From Patescibacteria group bacterium (GTDB lineage Bacteria > Patescibacteriota > Saccharimonadia > Saccharimonadales > CAIOMD01), in NCBI GenBank assembly GCA_025453305.1, contig JALOQO010000009.1, positions 1-12,719 on the forward strand: DNA of 12,719 nucleotides, written 5' to 3'. Below, in pieces: positions 5,864 through 12,038 of the stretch. The position numbers were made by a program, and so were the translations under genes. The stretch's first letter is position 1. Every line of letters starts with the position of its first letter. The notes under the pieces were generated by a model. That model saw only the letters and a program-made list of their open reading frames with translations, had not been told where the DNA came from and made no database searches.

Positions 5864-6496
5864 TTAATTATTCCTTAACTTATTTATTAATTGATGATAT
5901 GACTGATTAGGGTTGTTACTACCGTGTATTGCACCACCAACATTTATAACATCTACACCAGCGGTGGCAATTTGTTGAATATTATCTAAATTAGCCCCGC
6001 CATCCCAGGCTATTTCAATATTTGGATTGATATTTCTTATAATGGGAATTTTATTTAACATATCTAGATTAGCACTACCACCATGATATCCTAAATGGCC
6101 ACCAAAAACCAAGCAGTAATCGGCGGTTTGTATTTTATAAGCCTGTGATTCTACTGAAGTATCAGGTAACAGTGCAAGCCCTATTTTAATATTATTAGGT
6201 ACAATTTCTTTTATATCACTTGGCGTGGTGCTAATTTCGGAATGGACTATTATCAAACTAGGGTTCCAACCTATTACAATCGGTAAAACTTCGGTTGGGT
6301 TTTGATACATTAAGTGAATATCGAGTTTTGTAAATATCGGATATCTAATATGGTGCATTAAGGGCGACCTAGAAGGCGCAAAAATGCCATCCATTAAATC
6401 GATATGAACCCTGCTGCAAAAACTCGTAACTAGCGAAAGCTGGTTAGCGAATTCTTGTTCGTTTTCGGCGGTAACAGTTGGTACAATAACACTCAT
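5864..6496 (-). CDS. rpe: Ribulose-phosphate 3-epimerase, diverged
   Basis: A 210-residue TIM-barrel enzyme expected to interconvert ribulose-5-phosphate and xylulose-5-phosphate. The family's metal and catalytic residues are kept: His31, Asp33 and Asp36 in VHIDLMDG, His61 in DIHLM, His85 in IVHSE, and Asp165 in WDGGAN. Two usual phosphate-binding segments have changed: the loop normally reading MTVNPGFGGQ is replaced by FGGHLGYHGGS (131-141), and the usual VDGG is WDGG. The strand before it, KIGLALLPDTS, is normal. This may be an epimerase adapted to a different sugar phosphate, for example an allulose-6-phosphate epimerase-like enzyme, although the neighbouring rpiB and transketolase favour pentose phosphates. 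The ATG is one base past the rpiB stop and lacks a clear ribosome binding site, suggesting coupled translation. Confidence 0.87.
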   Translation of the reverse strand: MSVIVPTVTAENEQEFANQLSLVTSFCSRVHIDLMDGIFAPSRSPLMHHIRYPIFTKLDIHLMYQNPTEVLPIVIGWNPSLIIVHSEISTTPSDIKEIVPNNIKIGLALLPDTSVESQAYKIQTADYCLVFGGHLGYHGGSANLDMLNKIPIIRNINPNIEIAWDGGANLDNIQQIATAGVDVINVGGAIHGSNNPNQSYHQLINKLRNN

Positions 6497-6497
6497 A

Positions 6498-6941
6498 TTA
6501 ATTAAGATTGTCTAGTTCGATTATACGGCGATTATACCTTGGAGCGTTGGCATAGGGGGTTGATAAAAAATCATCGATTATTTGGTTGCCCAGTTTGCTG
6601 TCTTTAGTGTAAAGCAAGGCAGGAACGGCAATTAAATTTGCGTTTTCATCATTTCTGATACTCTTGGCGGCCTCCCTACTCCAGCCCAACCCCGCCCGAA
6701 CACCATTAAATCGATTTGCAGCCATTACCATACCCTGGCCACTGCCACATATTAATATAGCTTTTGCGTCGCTATTCTGCTTAAGCTCGTTTACTACTTT
6801 TTGTGCAATAAGCGGGTAATCATCACCTGGTTGCAAGTTGTCGCTAACATCAACTATTTTATATCCTCTTTTTAAAAGATGACTTAAAATGCTGTTTTTA
6901 GATTCAAAACCGTTATGATCGGCGCCTAATATTATGATCAT
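6498..6941 (-). CDS. rpiB: Ribose-5-phosphate isomerase B
   Basis: A 147-residue RpiB/LacAB-family isomerase converting ribose-5-phosphate and ribulose-5-phosphate in the cytoplasm. GADHNGFESK (6-15) is the N-terminal phosphate/ring-opening motif with Asp8 and His9, DYP (41-43) is typical, and ICGSGQGM (64-71) contains the catalytic Cys65. The segment that usually reads REHNDANVLALG is RNDENANLIAVP (96-107); the histidine normally used for ring opening is missing. The C-terminal basic segment APRYNRR is present. Related enzymes act on allose-6-phosphate or galactose-6-phosphate, so substrate range may differ. The ATG shares its A with the gapdh stop (TAATG), and AGGTG lies just upstream, indicating one operon. 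Confidence 0.9.
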   Translation of the reverse strand: MIIILGADHNGFESKNSILSHLLKRGYKIVDVSDNLQPGDDYPLIAQKVVNELKQNSDAKAILICGSGQGMVMAANRFNGVRAGLGWSREAAKSIRNDENANLIAVPALLYTKDSKLGNQIIDDFLSTPYANAPRYNRRIIELDNLN

Positions 6942-8008
6942 TAGTCACCTATGTGAGTTTCTTGTAGATTCTCTTCTAGGCTACCGCTGGATACTTTTTG
7001 CAACTGGGCGCCTATATCAGCAGTTAATTCTACTAATCTGTTAGAGTAGCCCCACTCGTTATCATACCAGGCCACAACCTTTACCATATTGCCACCAACT
7101 ACACTAGTTAGGGGCAAATCTACGGTGCAACTATGGCTATTCCCAATAAAGTCGCTAGATACTAAAGGCTCATCTGTTACAGCGAGTATACCTTGATAGT
7201 AAGGTTCGCTAGCAGCTTTAGTGAAAGCATCGTTTATTTCTTCTGCCGTAACAGACCGCTTTGTTATAACTACAAAATCAGACAAACTTACCACCGGTGT
7301 TGGTACCCTTACGCTTAGCCCCCCAAATACTCCGCTTATTTCTGGTAATGCTTGGCCGGCAGCTATAGATGCGCCAGTAGTAGTAGGAACGATATTTTCG
7401 GCAGCATTTCTGGCCTCGCGCAGATCTTTGGCTGGAGCGTCTTGTAGTTTTTGGCTAGCGGTATAGCTATGTACGGTTGTCATCATCGCCTTTTCTATAC
7501 CAAAATTCTGTACCAAAACATCCATATCTGGCGTGATGCAATTAGTGGTACAACTAGCATTACTTATGATATCGCTGGCGTCCTCTAGTTTTTCTTCGTT
7601 TACACCAATAACTATAGTTGTGGCACCCTCGCCCTTGGCGGGGGCGCTTATAACTACCTTCTTAGCCCCGGCCTGGTCTATATGAACTCGTGCCTTGGCG
7701 GGATCTACAAAAAATCCCGTACTTTCTATTACAACATCAACCCCCAAGTCCCCCCAGGGCAGTAAGGCTGGATCGGTTTGCTTAAAAACCTGTATAGGCT
7801 TGCCATTTACGATTATATGATTTTCGTCTGATGCTACTTCGTGATGATAATTTCCGTAATTGCTATCGTGTTTTAGCAAATGTGCTAATGTTTTGGTATC
7901 TGATAAATCATTGATTGCTACAATTTCAATATCTCGTCGTTCAAACGCTACCTTAAAGGCGCTTCGTCCAATACGACCAAATCCATTAATTGCTACCTTG
8001 GTTACCAT
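6941..8008 (-). CDS. gap: Glyceraldehyde-3-phosphate dehydrogenase
   Basis: A 355-residue enzyme oxidising glyceraldehyde-3-phosphate with phosphate to 1,3-bisphosphoglycerate. The Rossmann motif is INGFGRIGR (7-15); Asp34 in INDLSD indicates NAD preference. The catalytic Cys153 lies in NASCTTNC (150-157), the assisting His180 in VHSYTASQ, and DAPAKDLREARNAAENIVPT and WYDNEWGYSNR are conserved segments. Around 20 extra residues follow the usual family end, as an acidic, Ser-rich tail (about 335-355). The ATG at 8008 has AAAGGAG with 6 bases of G-rich spacing. It is the first gene of the gapdh-rpiB-rpe-membrane-protein unit, with a promoter at about 8047-8073. It links triose phosphates made by transketolase and aldolase to lower glycolysis. 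Confidence 0.97.
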   Translation of the reverse strand: MVTKVAINGFGRIGRSAFKVAFERRDIEIVAINDLSDTKTLAHLLKHDSNYGNYHHEVASDENHIIVNGKPIQVFKQTDPALLPWGDLGVDVVIESTGFFVDPAKARVHIDQAGAKKVVISAPAKGEGATTIVIGVNEEKLEDASDIISNASCTTNCITPDMDVLVQNFGIEKAMMTTVHSYTASQKLQDAPAKDLREARNAAENIVPTTTGASIAAGQALPEISGVFGGLSVRVPTPVVSLSDFVVITKRSVTAEEINDAFTKAASEPYYQGILAVTDEPLVSSDFIGNSHSCTVDLPLTSVVGGNMVKVVAWYDNEWGYSNRLVELTADIGAQLQKVSSGSLEENLQETHIGD

Positions 8009-8046
8009 CCCCCACTCCTTTACTTTTAATAGCTGTTTAGTTGTAT

Positions 8047-8073
8047 TTTATACGGTTATGCTTAGATACTCAA
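8047..8073 (-). promoter_or_regulatory. Candidate promoter of the gapdh operon
   Basis: TATAAA (8047-8052) with TTGAGT (8068-8073) on the minus strand, spacer 15 bases, which is short. The expected start is near 8040, giving a leader of about 32 bases with the AAAGGAG site. It begins only eight bases past the Nudix gene stop, so read-through from the ppa-Nudix unit may also contribute. Confidence 0.45.
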
Positions 8074-8080
8074 GATTATT

Positions 8081-8473
8081 CTAACTAATTAATTTTTTAA
8101 TACCTATTAACAGTGGTTCGTATTTAATATATACAGCATAGTCGGTAATTGGTATAAACATATAGTCATCGTGTTCATAGCTTAGTTTAATTACTGGTTT
8201 ACTAGACTTAGCAACAAAAAAGCTACGAAAAATTGTATCTTGTTCGCGTATATCATTATATGAATAATATTCATGAATTTCGTCTGGTATTACTCCCGTC
8301 TCTTCTTGTAGCTCTCTTTTTGCAGATTCTATTTTAGATTCACCGGAATCTATAAACCCGCCAGGTAAATCCCAGGTCAGCGGTCGTCTTGGCGCGGTCT
8401 TGGATCGTCGCAAGATTAATATTTTACCACTACTATCTTTTAATATGACTTTAACTATATGTTTTGTGATCAT
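8081..8473 (-). CDS. Nudix hydrolase
   Basis: A 130-residue Nudix-fold pyrophosphohydrolase, probably cytoplasmic, acting on a nucleoside diphosphate linked to another group. The Nudix box is complete at residues 39-61: Gly39, Glu45, the REL at 53-55, and Glu57/Glu58 followed by Thr-Gly-Val, with WDLPGG just before it. The N-terminal strand with ILILRRSK is typical of MutT/ADP-ribose-type members. Substrate (8-oxo-dGTP, ADP-ribose, nucleotide sugar or other) cannot be decided. The ATG at 8473 abuts the pyrophosphatase stop with no gap (TAAATG), so the two are cotranscribed; pyrophosphate or phosphate products of Nudix reactions make a functional pair plausible. Confidence 0.92.
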   Translation of the reverse strand: MITKHIVKVILKDSSGKILILRRSKTAPRRPLTWDLPGGFIDSGESKIESAKRELQEETGVIPDEIHEYYSYNDIREQDTIFRSFFVAKSSKPVIKLSYEHDDYMFIPITDYAVYIKYEPLLIGIKKLIS

Positions 8474-9001
8474 TTACTTGCTATATCGGTCTATGCATTG
8501 TGAAATTATTTTTTTCGCCTCTTTAGCATCGCCCCAACCCAGTACTTTGGTTGAGCCAGGCTTTTTTAAGTCTTTGTAATGTGTAAAATGGTGCACTATT
8601 TGATTTTTCCAAGCATCACCTAGGTCTTCAAGACTATTTAATTTGCCCCCACTTTGCCTATCATCAGCAACCCTTACAACTATTTTGTCGTCAATCTCGC
8701 CATCGTCTTCGAACCTTAAAACGCCAAGCACCTTTGCCTCTAGCCATATGCCGGTAGTCAATGATGTATCACAAACAATTAAAGTATCAAGTTCGTCACC
8801 GTCTTCGTCTAATGTTTGCGGAATAAAGCCATAATTTACTGGTTTTGCAAATATTTTTGGTTCTACTCTATCAAGCACGAAAGCAGCTCTTTCACGATCC
8901 CATTCAACCTTTAAATTTGATCCTTCGGGTATTTCTACCACTGTATTAACTAATCCATTTTGCCAGTCACCTGGCTCTAATACTTTATTAAAGTCAGCCA
9001 T
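8474..9001 (-). CDS. ppa: Inorganic pyrophosphatase (family I, soluble)
   Basis: A 175-residue soluble pyrophosphatase hydrolysing pyrophosphate to two phosphates with Mg2+, which drives biosynthetic reactions. The signature is DGDELDT, with the aspartates that bind metal; other family residues are the Lys in LKVEWD, the Tyr in VNYGFIP, the acidic pair and Lys in EIDDK, and the Tyr-Lys in HYKDL. The final Thr of the signature is a small departure from the usual hydrophobic or small residue. Length matches the bacterial enzyme exactly if the start is the ATG at 9001 (MADFNKV), which has GGAG eight bases upstream. An in-frame ATG at 9043 would add 14 residues, but it lies inside the promoter region and has no ribosome binding site, so it is rejected. 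Confidence 0.95.
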   Translation of the reverse strand: MADFNKVLEPGDWQNGLVNTVVEIPEGSNLKVEWDRERAAFVLDRVEPKIFAKPVNYGFIPQTLDEDGDELDTLIVCDTSLTTGIWLEAKVLGVLRFEDDGEIDDKIVVRVADDRQSGGKLNSLEDLGDAWKNQIVHHFTHYKDLKKPGSTKVLGWGDAKEAKKIISQCIDRYSK

Positions 9002-9028
9002 AATTAATCTCCATTTAATTTTTATACT

Positions 9029-9040
9029 TATACTAGTATA
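9029..9040. promoter_or_regulatory. 12-bp perfect palindrome in the divergent promoter region
   Basis: TATACTAGTATA reads the same on both strands. It overlaps the -10 candidates of both the leftward pyrophosphatase gene and the rightward phosphodiesterase gene. It may be an operator, or simply two -10 boxes mirrored; symmetry alone does not decide. Confidence 0.4.
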
Positions 9041-9044
9041 CAAT
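9039..9044 (+). promoter_or_regulatory. -10 box of the phosphodiesterase gene, apparently leaderless
   Basis: TACAAT ends seven bases before the ATG at 9051, so transcription is expected to begin on or next to the start codon. There is no Shine-Dalgarno sequence between them and no convincing -35. Confidence 0.4.
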
Positions 9045-9050
9045 ATTACT

Positions 9051-9695
9051 ATGAAAGTTATCGGACACCGTGGGGCAAAAGGTTATGTACCCGAAAACAC
9101 AATAGAGGGTATTAACAAGGCTATAGAGTTGGGTGCTGACATAATCGAACTTGATATTCAGGCCACAAAAGATGGTAAAATTGTTCTTATCCACGACAAA
9201 ATCACACCTAAAGGGCTAGTAATTAAGGACCGAACACTAAAAACCCTACAACGAGAATTGCCCGATACTTTATTACTAGAAAAAGCCTTTAAAGCTATAG
9301 GCAATAAACCGGTTATATTAGACGCTAAAACGGTCGGTACAATTGCCAAGGCTCATAAAATTATCGCATCAAAAAACAATATAAGTATTGCCAGTTTTGT
9401 ACCAGACGAAATATTGTCCTGCAGAATTAATTTACCAAAAATTAATACCTATTTATTAAAAAGTTGCCCTTGTAATAGTATTAAAATCGCCAAACAAGTA
9501 GATGCTGGCGGTGTTGGTTATAACTGGCTTTGGTTTACGGTAATGCCTTATTATTATTGGATCGCCCAAAAAAATAACCTTAGAATATATGTGTATACAT
9601 TAAATTATCGATTCATTGCTAGGGTATTTAATAAGTTATTCCCTAAGCTATATATTGTTTCTGACTATCCCGATAAAATAAGAGTGAGCTCATAG
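9051..9695 (+). CDS. Glycerophosphodiester phosphodiesterase family protein
   Basis: A 214-residue TIM-barrel phosphodiesterase of the GDPD family, expected to split glycerophosphodiesters into glycerol-3-phosphate and an alcohol using a divalent metal. The family set is present: His6 in IGHRGAKG, PENT (14-17), Glu33 and Asp35 in ELDIQATKDG, and His48 in VLIHDK; ILDAK (about 89-93) supplies the later acidic strand and LRIYVYTLN near 181-189 the conserved C-terminal strand. No signal peptide is seen, so a cytoplasmic role in lipid turnover is likely; the protein is slightly shorter than usual. The ATG lacks a ribosome binding site and is probably leaderless. It overlaps the next gene by one base, so both form a two-gene unit. 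Confidence 0.91.
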   Translation: MKVIGHRGAKGYVPENTIEGINKAIELGADIIELDIQATKDGKIVLIHDKITPKGLVIKDRTLKTLQRELPDTLLLEKAFKAIGNKPVILDAKTVGTIAKAHKIIASKNNISIASFVPDEILSCRINLPKINTYLLKSCPCNSIKIAKQVDAGGVGYNWLWFTVMPYYYWIAQKNNLRIYVYTLNYRFIARVFNKLFPKLYIVSDYPDKIRVSS

Positions 9696-10090
9696 TGGAA
9701 TATAAAAATATTAAAATATTTATAATAGCAGGGGTAATATTAATTACTTTACTGTTTAGCGGGGCAATTGTATTTGGTATATTTTTAAAAAACAGCGATT
9801 CGCTAGGAATAGAAAATGCAAGTTTAACAAAAACGGTAGATGGTAAAAACCTTAGCGCCAATAATACAGCCACATCTTGCTTTGTTGCGCTCGGGGGTAC
9901 GGTTTACAACGCAAGCCCCGTAATTAAGAAATACCCAGAATATACAAATCAGATATTAAAAGTATGCGGTGGTGACGGATCCGATGTGTTTATAGTACAA
10001 AAATATAATAATCAGGATATAGATGATCTAACGGTTCAGAAACTAAATCAAGAACTTTTAAAGTATAAAATCGGCTTGCTGATCCCCTGA
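9695..10090 (+). CDS. Membrane-anchored cytochrome-b5-like domain protein lacking the usual heme histidine
   Basis: A 131-residue protein with one N-terminal membrane helix (about 7-31) and an outer domain. Residues 62-99 match the cytochrome-b5 fold pattern: CFVALGGTVYNASPVIKKYP aligns with the family pattern Cys-Trp, then hydrophobics, Gly-Lys-Val-Tyr-Asp, then Phe-Ile and His-Pro-Gly-Gly, and KVCGGDGSDVF aligns with the Gly-Lys-Asp-Ala-Thr-x-x-Phe segment. The expected heme ligand His of HPGG is Tyr80 (KYPEYT), there is one extra residue in that loop, and the protein contains no histidine at all. It may therefore bind no heme, or bind a ligand differently. The start is GTG at 9695, sharing a base with the phosphodiesterase stop. 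The family call rests on my visual alignment. It ends with TGA one base before the convergent fasciclin gene. Confidence 0.68.
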   Translation: MEYKNIKIFIIAGVILITLLFSGAIVFGIFLKNSDSLGIENASLTKTVDGKNLSANNTATSCFVALGGTVYNASPVIKKYPEYTNQILKVCGGDGSDVFIVQKYNNQDIDDLTVQKLNQELLKYKIGLLIP

Positions 10091-10091
10091 T

Positions 10092-10655
10092 TTATTGCGG
10101 TATAAGAACAGAATCGATCTCGTGTATTACACCATTAGAGCCCTCTATATTGGCGCCAACGACCAAGGCTTCTGTACCTTTTGAATCGATAAATGTTACA
10201 TTACCATCTTTGATTTTTACGGTTAATTCGGCTCCGTTCACCGTTGGTATTCTTTGACCATCTGTTAGTTCGGATGATTTTAACTTGCTGGCAATAATGT
10301 GATAATTAATTAAGCCCTTAAGAAGCTCTAGGTTTTCTGGCTTTTGCAAGTTTTCCATAAAACCGTCTGGTAAATTATCAAACGCCTTATTAAGAGGTAC
10401 GAGAACCGTGTAAGGACCCCCCGATTGCAACCCTGTATTTAAACCAGAAACAACTAGGGCATCGTTAAAAGATTTATAATTCTTTTTATCATTAATTATT
10501 GTTGCTAGGTCTTTGTCACTTACGCTAGATACATCCTCTGTTTGAGTCTGTATAGGTTCGTTAGATTTATTATTGGCAAAATAAAACCAAATGCCAGCAC
10601 CTATGGCTATAATCAAGATAATAATTATTAATAGCTTCTTTTTAGATTTAAACAA
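10092..10655 (-). CDS. Membrane-anchored fasciclin (FAS1) domain protein
   Basis: A 187-residue protein with a basic N-terminus (MFKSKKK), a membrane helix (about 8-27), a short Ser/Thr/Asp-rich linker, and one FAS1 domain (about 45-187). FAS1 marks are YTVLVPLNKAF (82-92, the H1 region), the Tyr-His pair in LINYHII (116-121), and GVIHEIDSVLIP (175-186, the H2 region). There is no cysteine, so it is anchored by the helix rather than as a lipoprotein. FAS1 domains mediate adhesion or matrix binding at the cell surface; in an episymbiont this might be host contact, which is inference. The start is TTG at 10655, supported by AGGAGGG four bases upstream. It has its own promoter in the gap after thioredoxin reductase. 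Confidence 0.9.
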   Translation of the reverse strand: MFKSKKKLLIIIILIIAIGAGIWFYFANNKSNEPIQTQTEDVSSVSDKDLATIINDKKNYKSFNDALVVSGLNTGLQSGGPYTVLVPLNKAFDNLPDGFMENLQKPENLELLKGLINYHIIASKLKSSELTDGQRIPTVNGAELTVKIKDGNVTFIDSKGTEALVVGANIEGSNGVIHEIDSVLIPQ

Positions 10656-10659
10656 CTTT

Positions 10660-10666
10660 CCCTCCT
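10660..10666 (-). promoter_or_regulatory. Strong ribosome binding site for the TTG-started fasciclin gene
   Basis: AGGAGGG on the minus strand, four bases before TTG at 10655. It is the strongest Shine-Dalgarno sequence in the window and identifies the rare TTG start; no in-frame ATG or GTG lies nearby upstream. Confidence 0.72.
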
Positions 10667-10687
10667 GTTTTTGAAGTAGATATTTTT

Positions 10688-10716
10688 AGTATAAGCGCCT
10701 TAAGTTATTTAGTAAA
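10688..10716 (-). promoter_or_regulatory. Promoter of the fasciclin gene
   Basis: TTTACT (10711-10716), 17-base spacer, TATACT (10688-10693) on the minus strand. The expected start is about 10681, giving a leader of about 25 bases that includes the AGGAGGG site. Confidence 0.55.
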
Positions 10717-10723
10717 ATATTAT

Positions 10724-11665
10724 TTATAGTGATTCTAGGTATTCTCTAACCCTTAATGCGGCAGTGGCGCCTTCGCCAACGGCACTAGCTATCTGCATAG
10801 TGGCCCCACTACGAACATCTCCAGCCGCAAAAACACCCTTTATGTTGGTTTCTAGCTTGTCATTAGTTTTTACAAAACCATAATCATCTAAATCTACTGA
10901 TCCTTTTAAGAACCCGGTATTTGGCTTAAGTCCCACAAATATAAATACTCCATCTACTTTATACTCAACTGCTTTCCCTGTAATTTTATCTGTGCATTTT
11001 ACAGAGTTAACCACTTTACCATCACCTATAATTTCATCTGTTGTAGTGTTCATATGGATGGTGATTTTGGGATTCTTTTTAAGCTCATTTACCAGAACAT
11101 CAGAAGCTCTAAATTTATCACCCCGAACAAGTAAATCAATATGGGTTGCAAACTTGGTTAAAAATAGTGCCTCTTGAACCGCCGAATTACCACCGCCAAC
11201 CACGGCCAATTTTTTATCGCGATAAAAAGCGCCATCACAGGTTGCGCAGTAATGTACACCTCTTGATAAATACTCTTCTTCGCCAGGGGCATTAACTTTT
11301 TTATATTCTGTTCCAGTGGCAATTAGTACAGCTTTGGTGATTATAGGATCGTCATATGCCATTTCAAGTACAATGTTTTTGCCTTGTTTCTTAATTGCCG
11401 ATACTTCGCCTAGTTGAATATCAGCACCAAATCTTACAGCTTGTTTTCGTAGATTTTCTGCTAAATCCATGCCACTAATACCATCTGGAAAACCCGGATA
11501 GTTATCAACCCAGTCAGTAATTGCCGCCATACCGCCAACCGCACCCTTTTCTAATAGCACAGTTTTTATATCTTCTCTGGTTGTGTAAATAGCGCTAGTT
11601 AAAGCGGCTGGGCCAGCACCTATAGTGATAAAATCTGCAATTGGTTGATGTCTAATGTCACTCAC
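10724..11665 (-). CDS. trxB: Thioredoxin reductase-like flavoprotein
   Basis: A 313-residue low-molecular-weight thioredoxin reductase: it passes electrons from a nicotinamide nucleotide through FAD and a redox disulfide to a small dithiol protein. FAD binding is shown by IGAGPA (15-20), NYPGF (55-59) and GVFAAGDV (277-284); the redox centre is CATC (140-143); the nucleotide domain has VVGGGNSAVQEA (155-166). The usual His-Arg-Arg stretch that grips the 2'-phosphate of NADPH is changed to VRGD (180-183) before KFRA, so NADH or another donor is possible. The start is GTG at 11665 with AAGGAG eight bases upstream; a nearer ATG at 11670 is in another frame and stops at once. It follows the glutaredoxin-like gene by 42 bases with no good promoter, so the two are probably cotranscribed partners. 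Confidence 0.94.
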   Translation of the reverse strand: MSDIRHQPIADFITIGAGPAALTSAIYTTREDIKTVLLEKGAVGGMAAITDWVDNYPGFPDGISGMDLAENLRKQAVRFGADIQLGEVSAIKKQGKNIVLEMAYDDPIITKAVLIATGTEYKKVNAPGEEEYLSRGVHYCATCDGAFYRDKKLAVVGGGNSAVQEALFLTKFATHIDLLVRGDKFRASDVLVNELKKNPKITIHMNTTTDEIIGDGKVVNSVKCTDKITGKAVEYKVDGVFIFVGLKPNTGFLKGSVDLDDYGFVKTNDKLETNIKGVFAAGDVRSGATMQIASAVGEGATAALRVREYLESL

Positions 11666-11707
11666 TTCATAAACTCCTTAAGCTGATTATTTATTACCAT
11701 ATAAAAA

Positions 11708-11956
11708 TTAAGAAACAGCAGGAGCTAGTTTAGCAAGGTTAAACCCAACGATTACTTCTTTAGTTTCGTCATCTTTAGTAACCACCGTAACAGGTACAGC
11801 CATCTGGCCACTTATTTCAAAAGCTTCTTGGGCTCTTTCTGGCTGTTCATCTATGTTAACTTCTGTAAATTCTAGTTTTTTACTCTTAAGCCATTTTTTA
11901 ACCATAACGCAGTAAGCGCAGGTAGTGGTTGTATACATTGTGATGTCGGTTACCAT
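11708..11956 (-). CDS. Glutaredoxin/NrdH-like redoxin
   Basis: An 82-residue thioredoxin-fold protein with the dithiol motif CAYC (13-16), a helix rich in Lys after it, the conserved cis-proline in AVPVTVV (Pro55), and GFNLAKL (71-77) near the C-terminus. Size and ending fit small glutaredoxins and NrdH-redoxins. NrdH proteins are reduced by thioredoxin reductase rather than glutathione, and the downstream neighbour is exactly such a reductase, so this may be its substrate and may serve ribonucleotide reductase. No ribonucleotide reductase gene is in the window, so that role is inference. The ATG at 11956 has AGGA eight bases upstream. The protein is cytoplasmic. Confidence 0.9.
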   Translation of the reverse strand: MVTDITMYTTTTCAYCVMVKKWLKSKKLEFTEVNIDEQPERAQEAFEISGQMAVPVTVVTKDDETKEVIVGFNLAKLAPAVS

Positions 11957-11982
11957 ATTATGTTTCCTTTATTACTTTACTT

Positions 11983-12009
11983 TTTATAGTTACTATTTTA
12001 GTCTAACAA
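11983..12009 (-). promoter_or_regulatory. Candidate promoter of the glutaredoxin-thioredoxin reductase pair
   Basis: TATAAA (11983-11988) with TTGTTA (12004-12009) on the minus strand, spacer 15 bases. The same short spacing and -10 are seen for gapdh. The expected start is near 11976. Confidence 0.4.
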
Positions 12010-12038
12010 TTTTACTGTGTCAACCCAAACTTGCTGGA

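Larger units (their letters stand above)
9027..9056 (-). promoter_or_regulatory. Candidate promoter of the pyrophosphatase-Nudix unit
   Basis: TATAAG (9027-9032) with TTTCAT (9051-9056), spacer 18 bases, on the minus strand; TATAAA at 9021-9026 is an alternative -10. The expected start is near 9020, leaving a leader of about 19 bases that contains GGAG. The -35 candidate lies on the start codon of the divergent phosphodiesterase gene. Confidence 0.4.

Noticed and set aside
9002..9043. Fourteen-residue N-terminal extension of the pyrophosphatase from an ATG at 9043
   Set aside because: It covers the -10 region and the ribosome binding site of the ATG at 9001, and the shorter protein has the standard 175-residue length.
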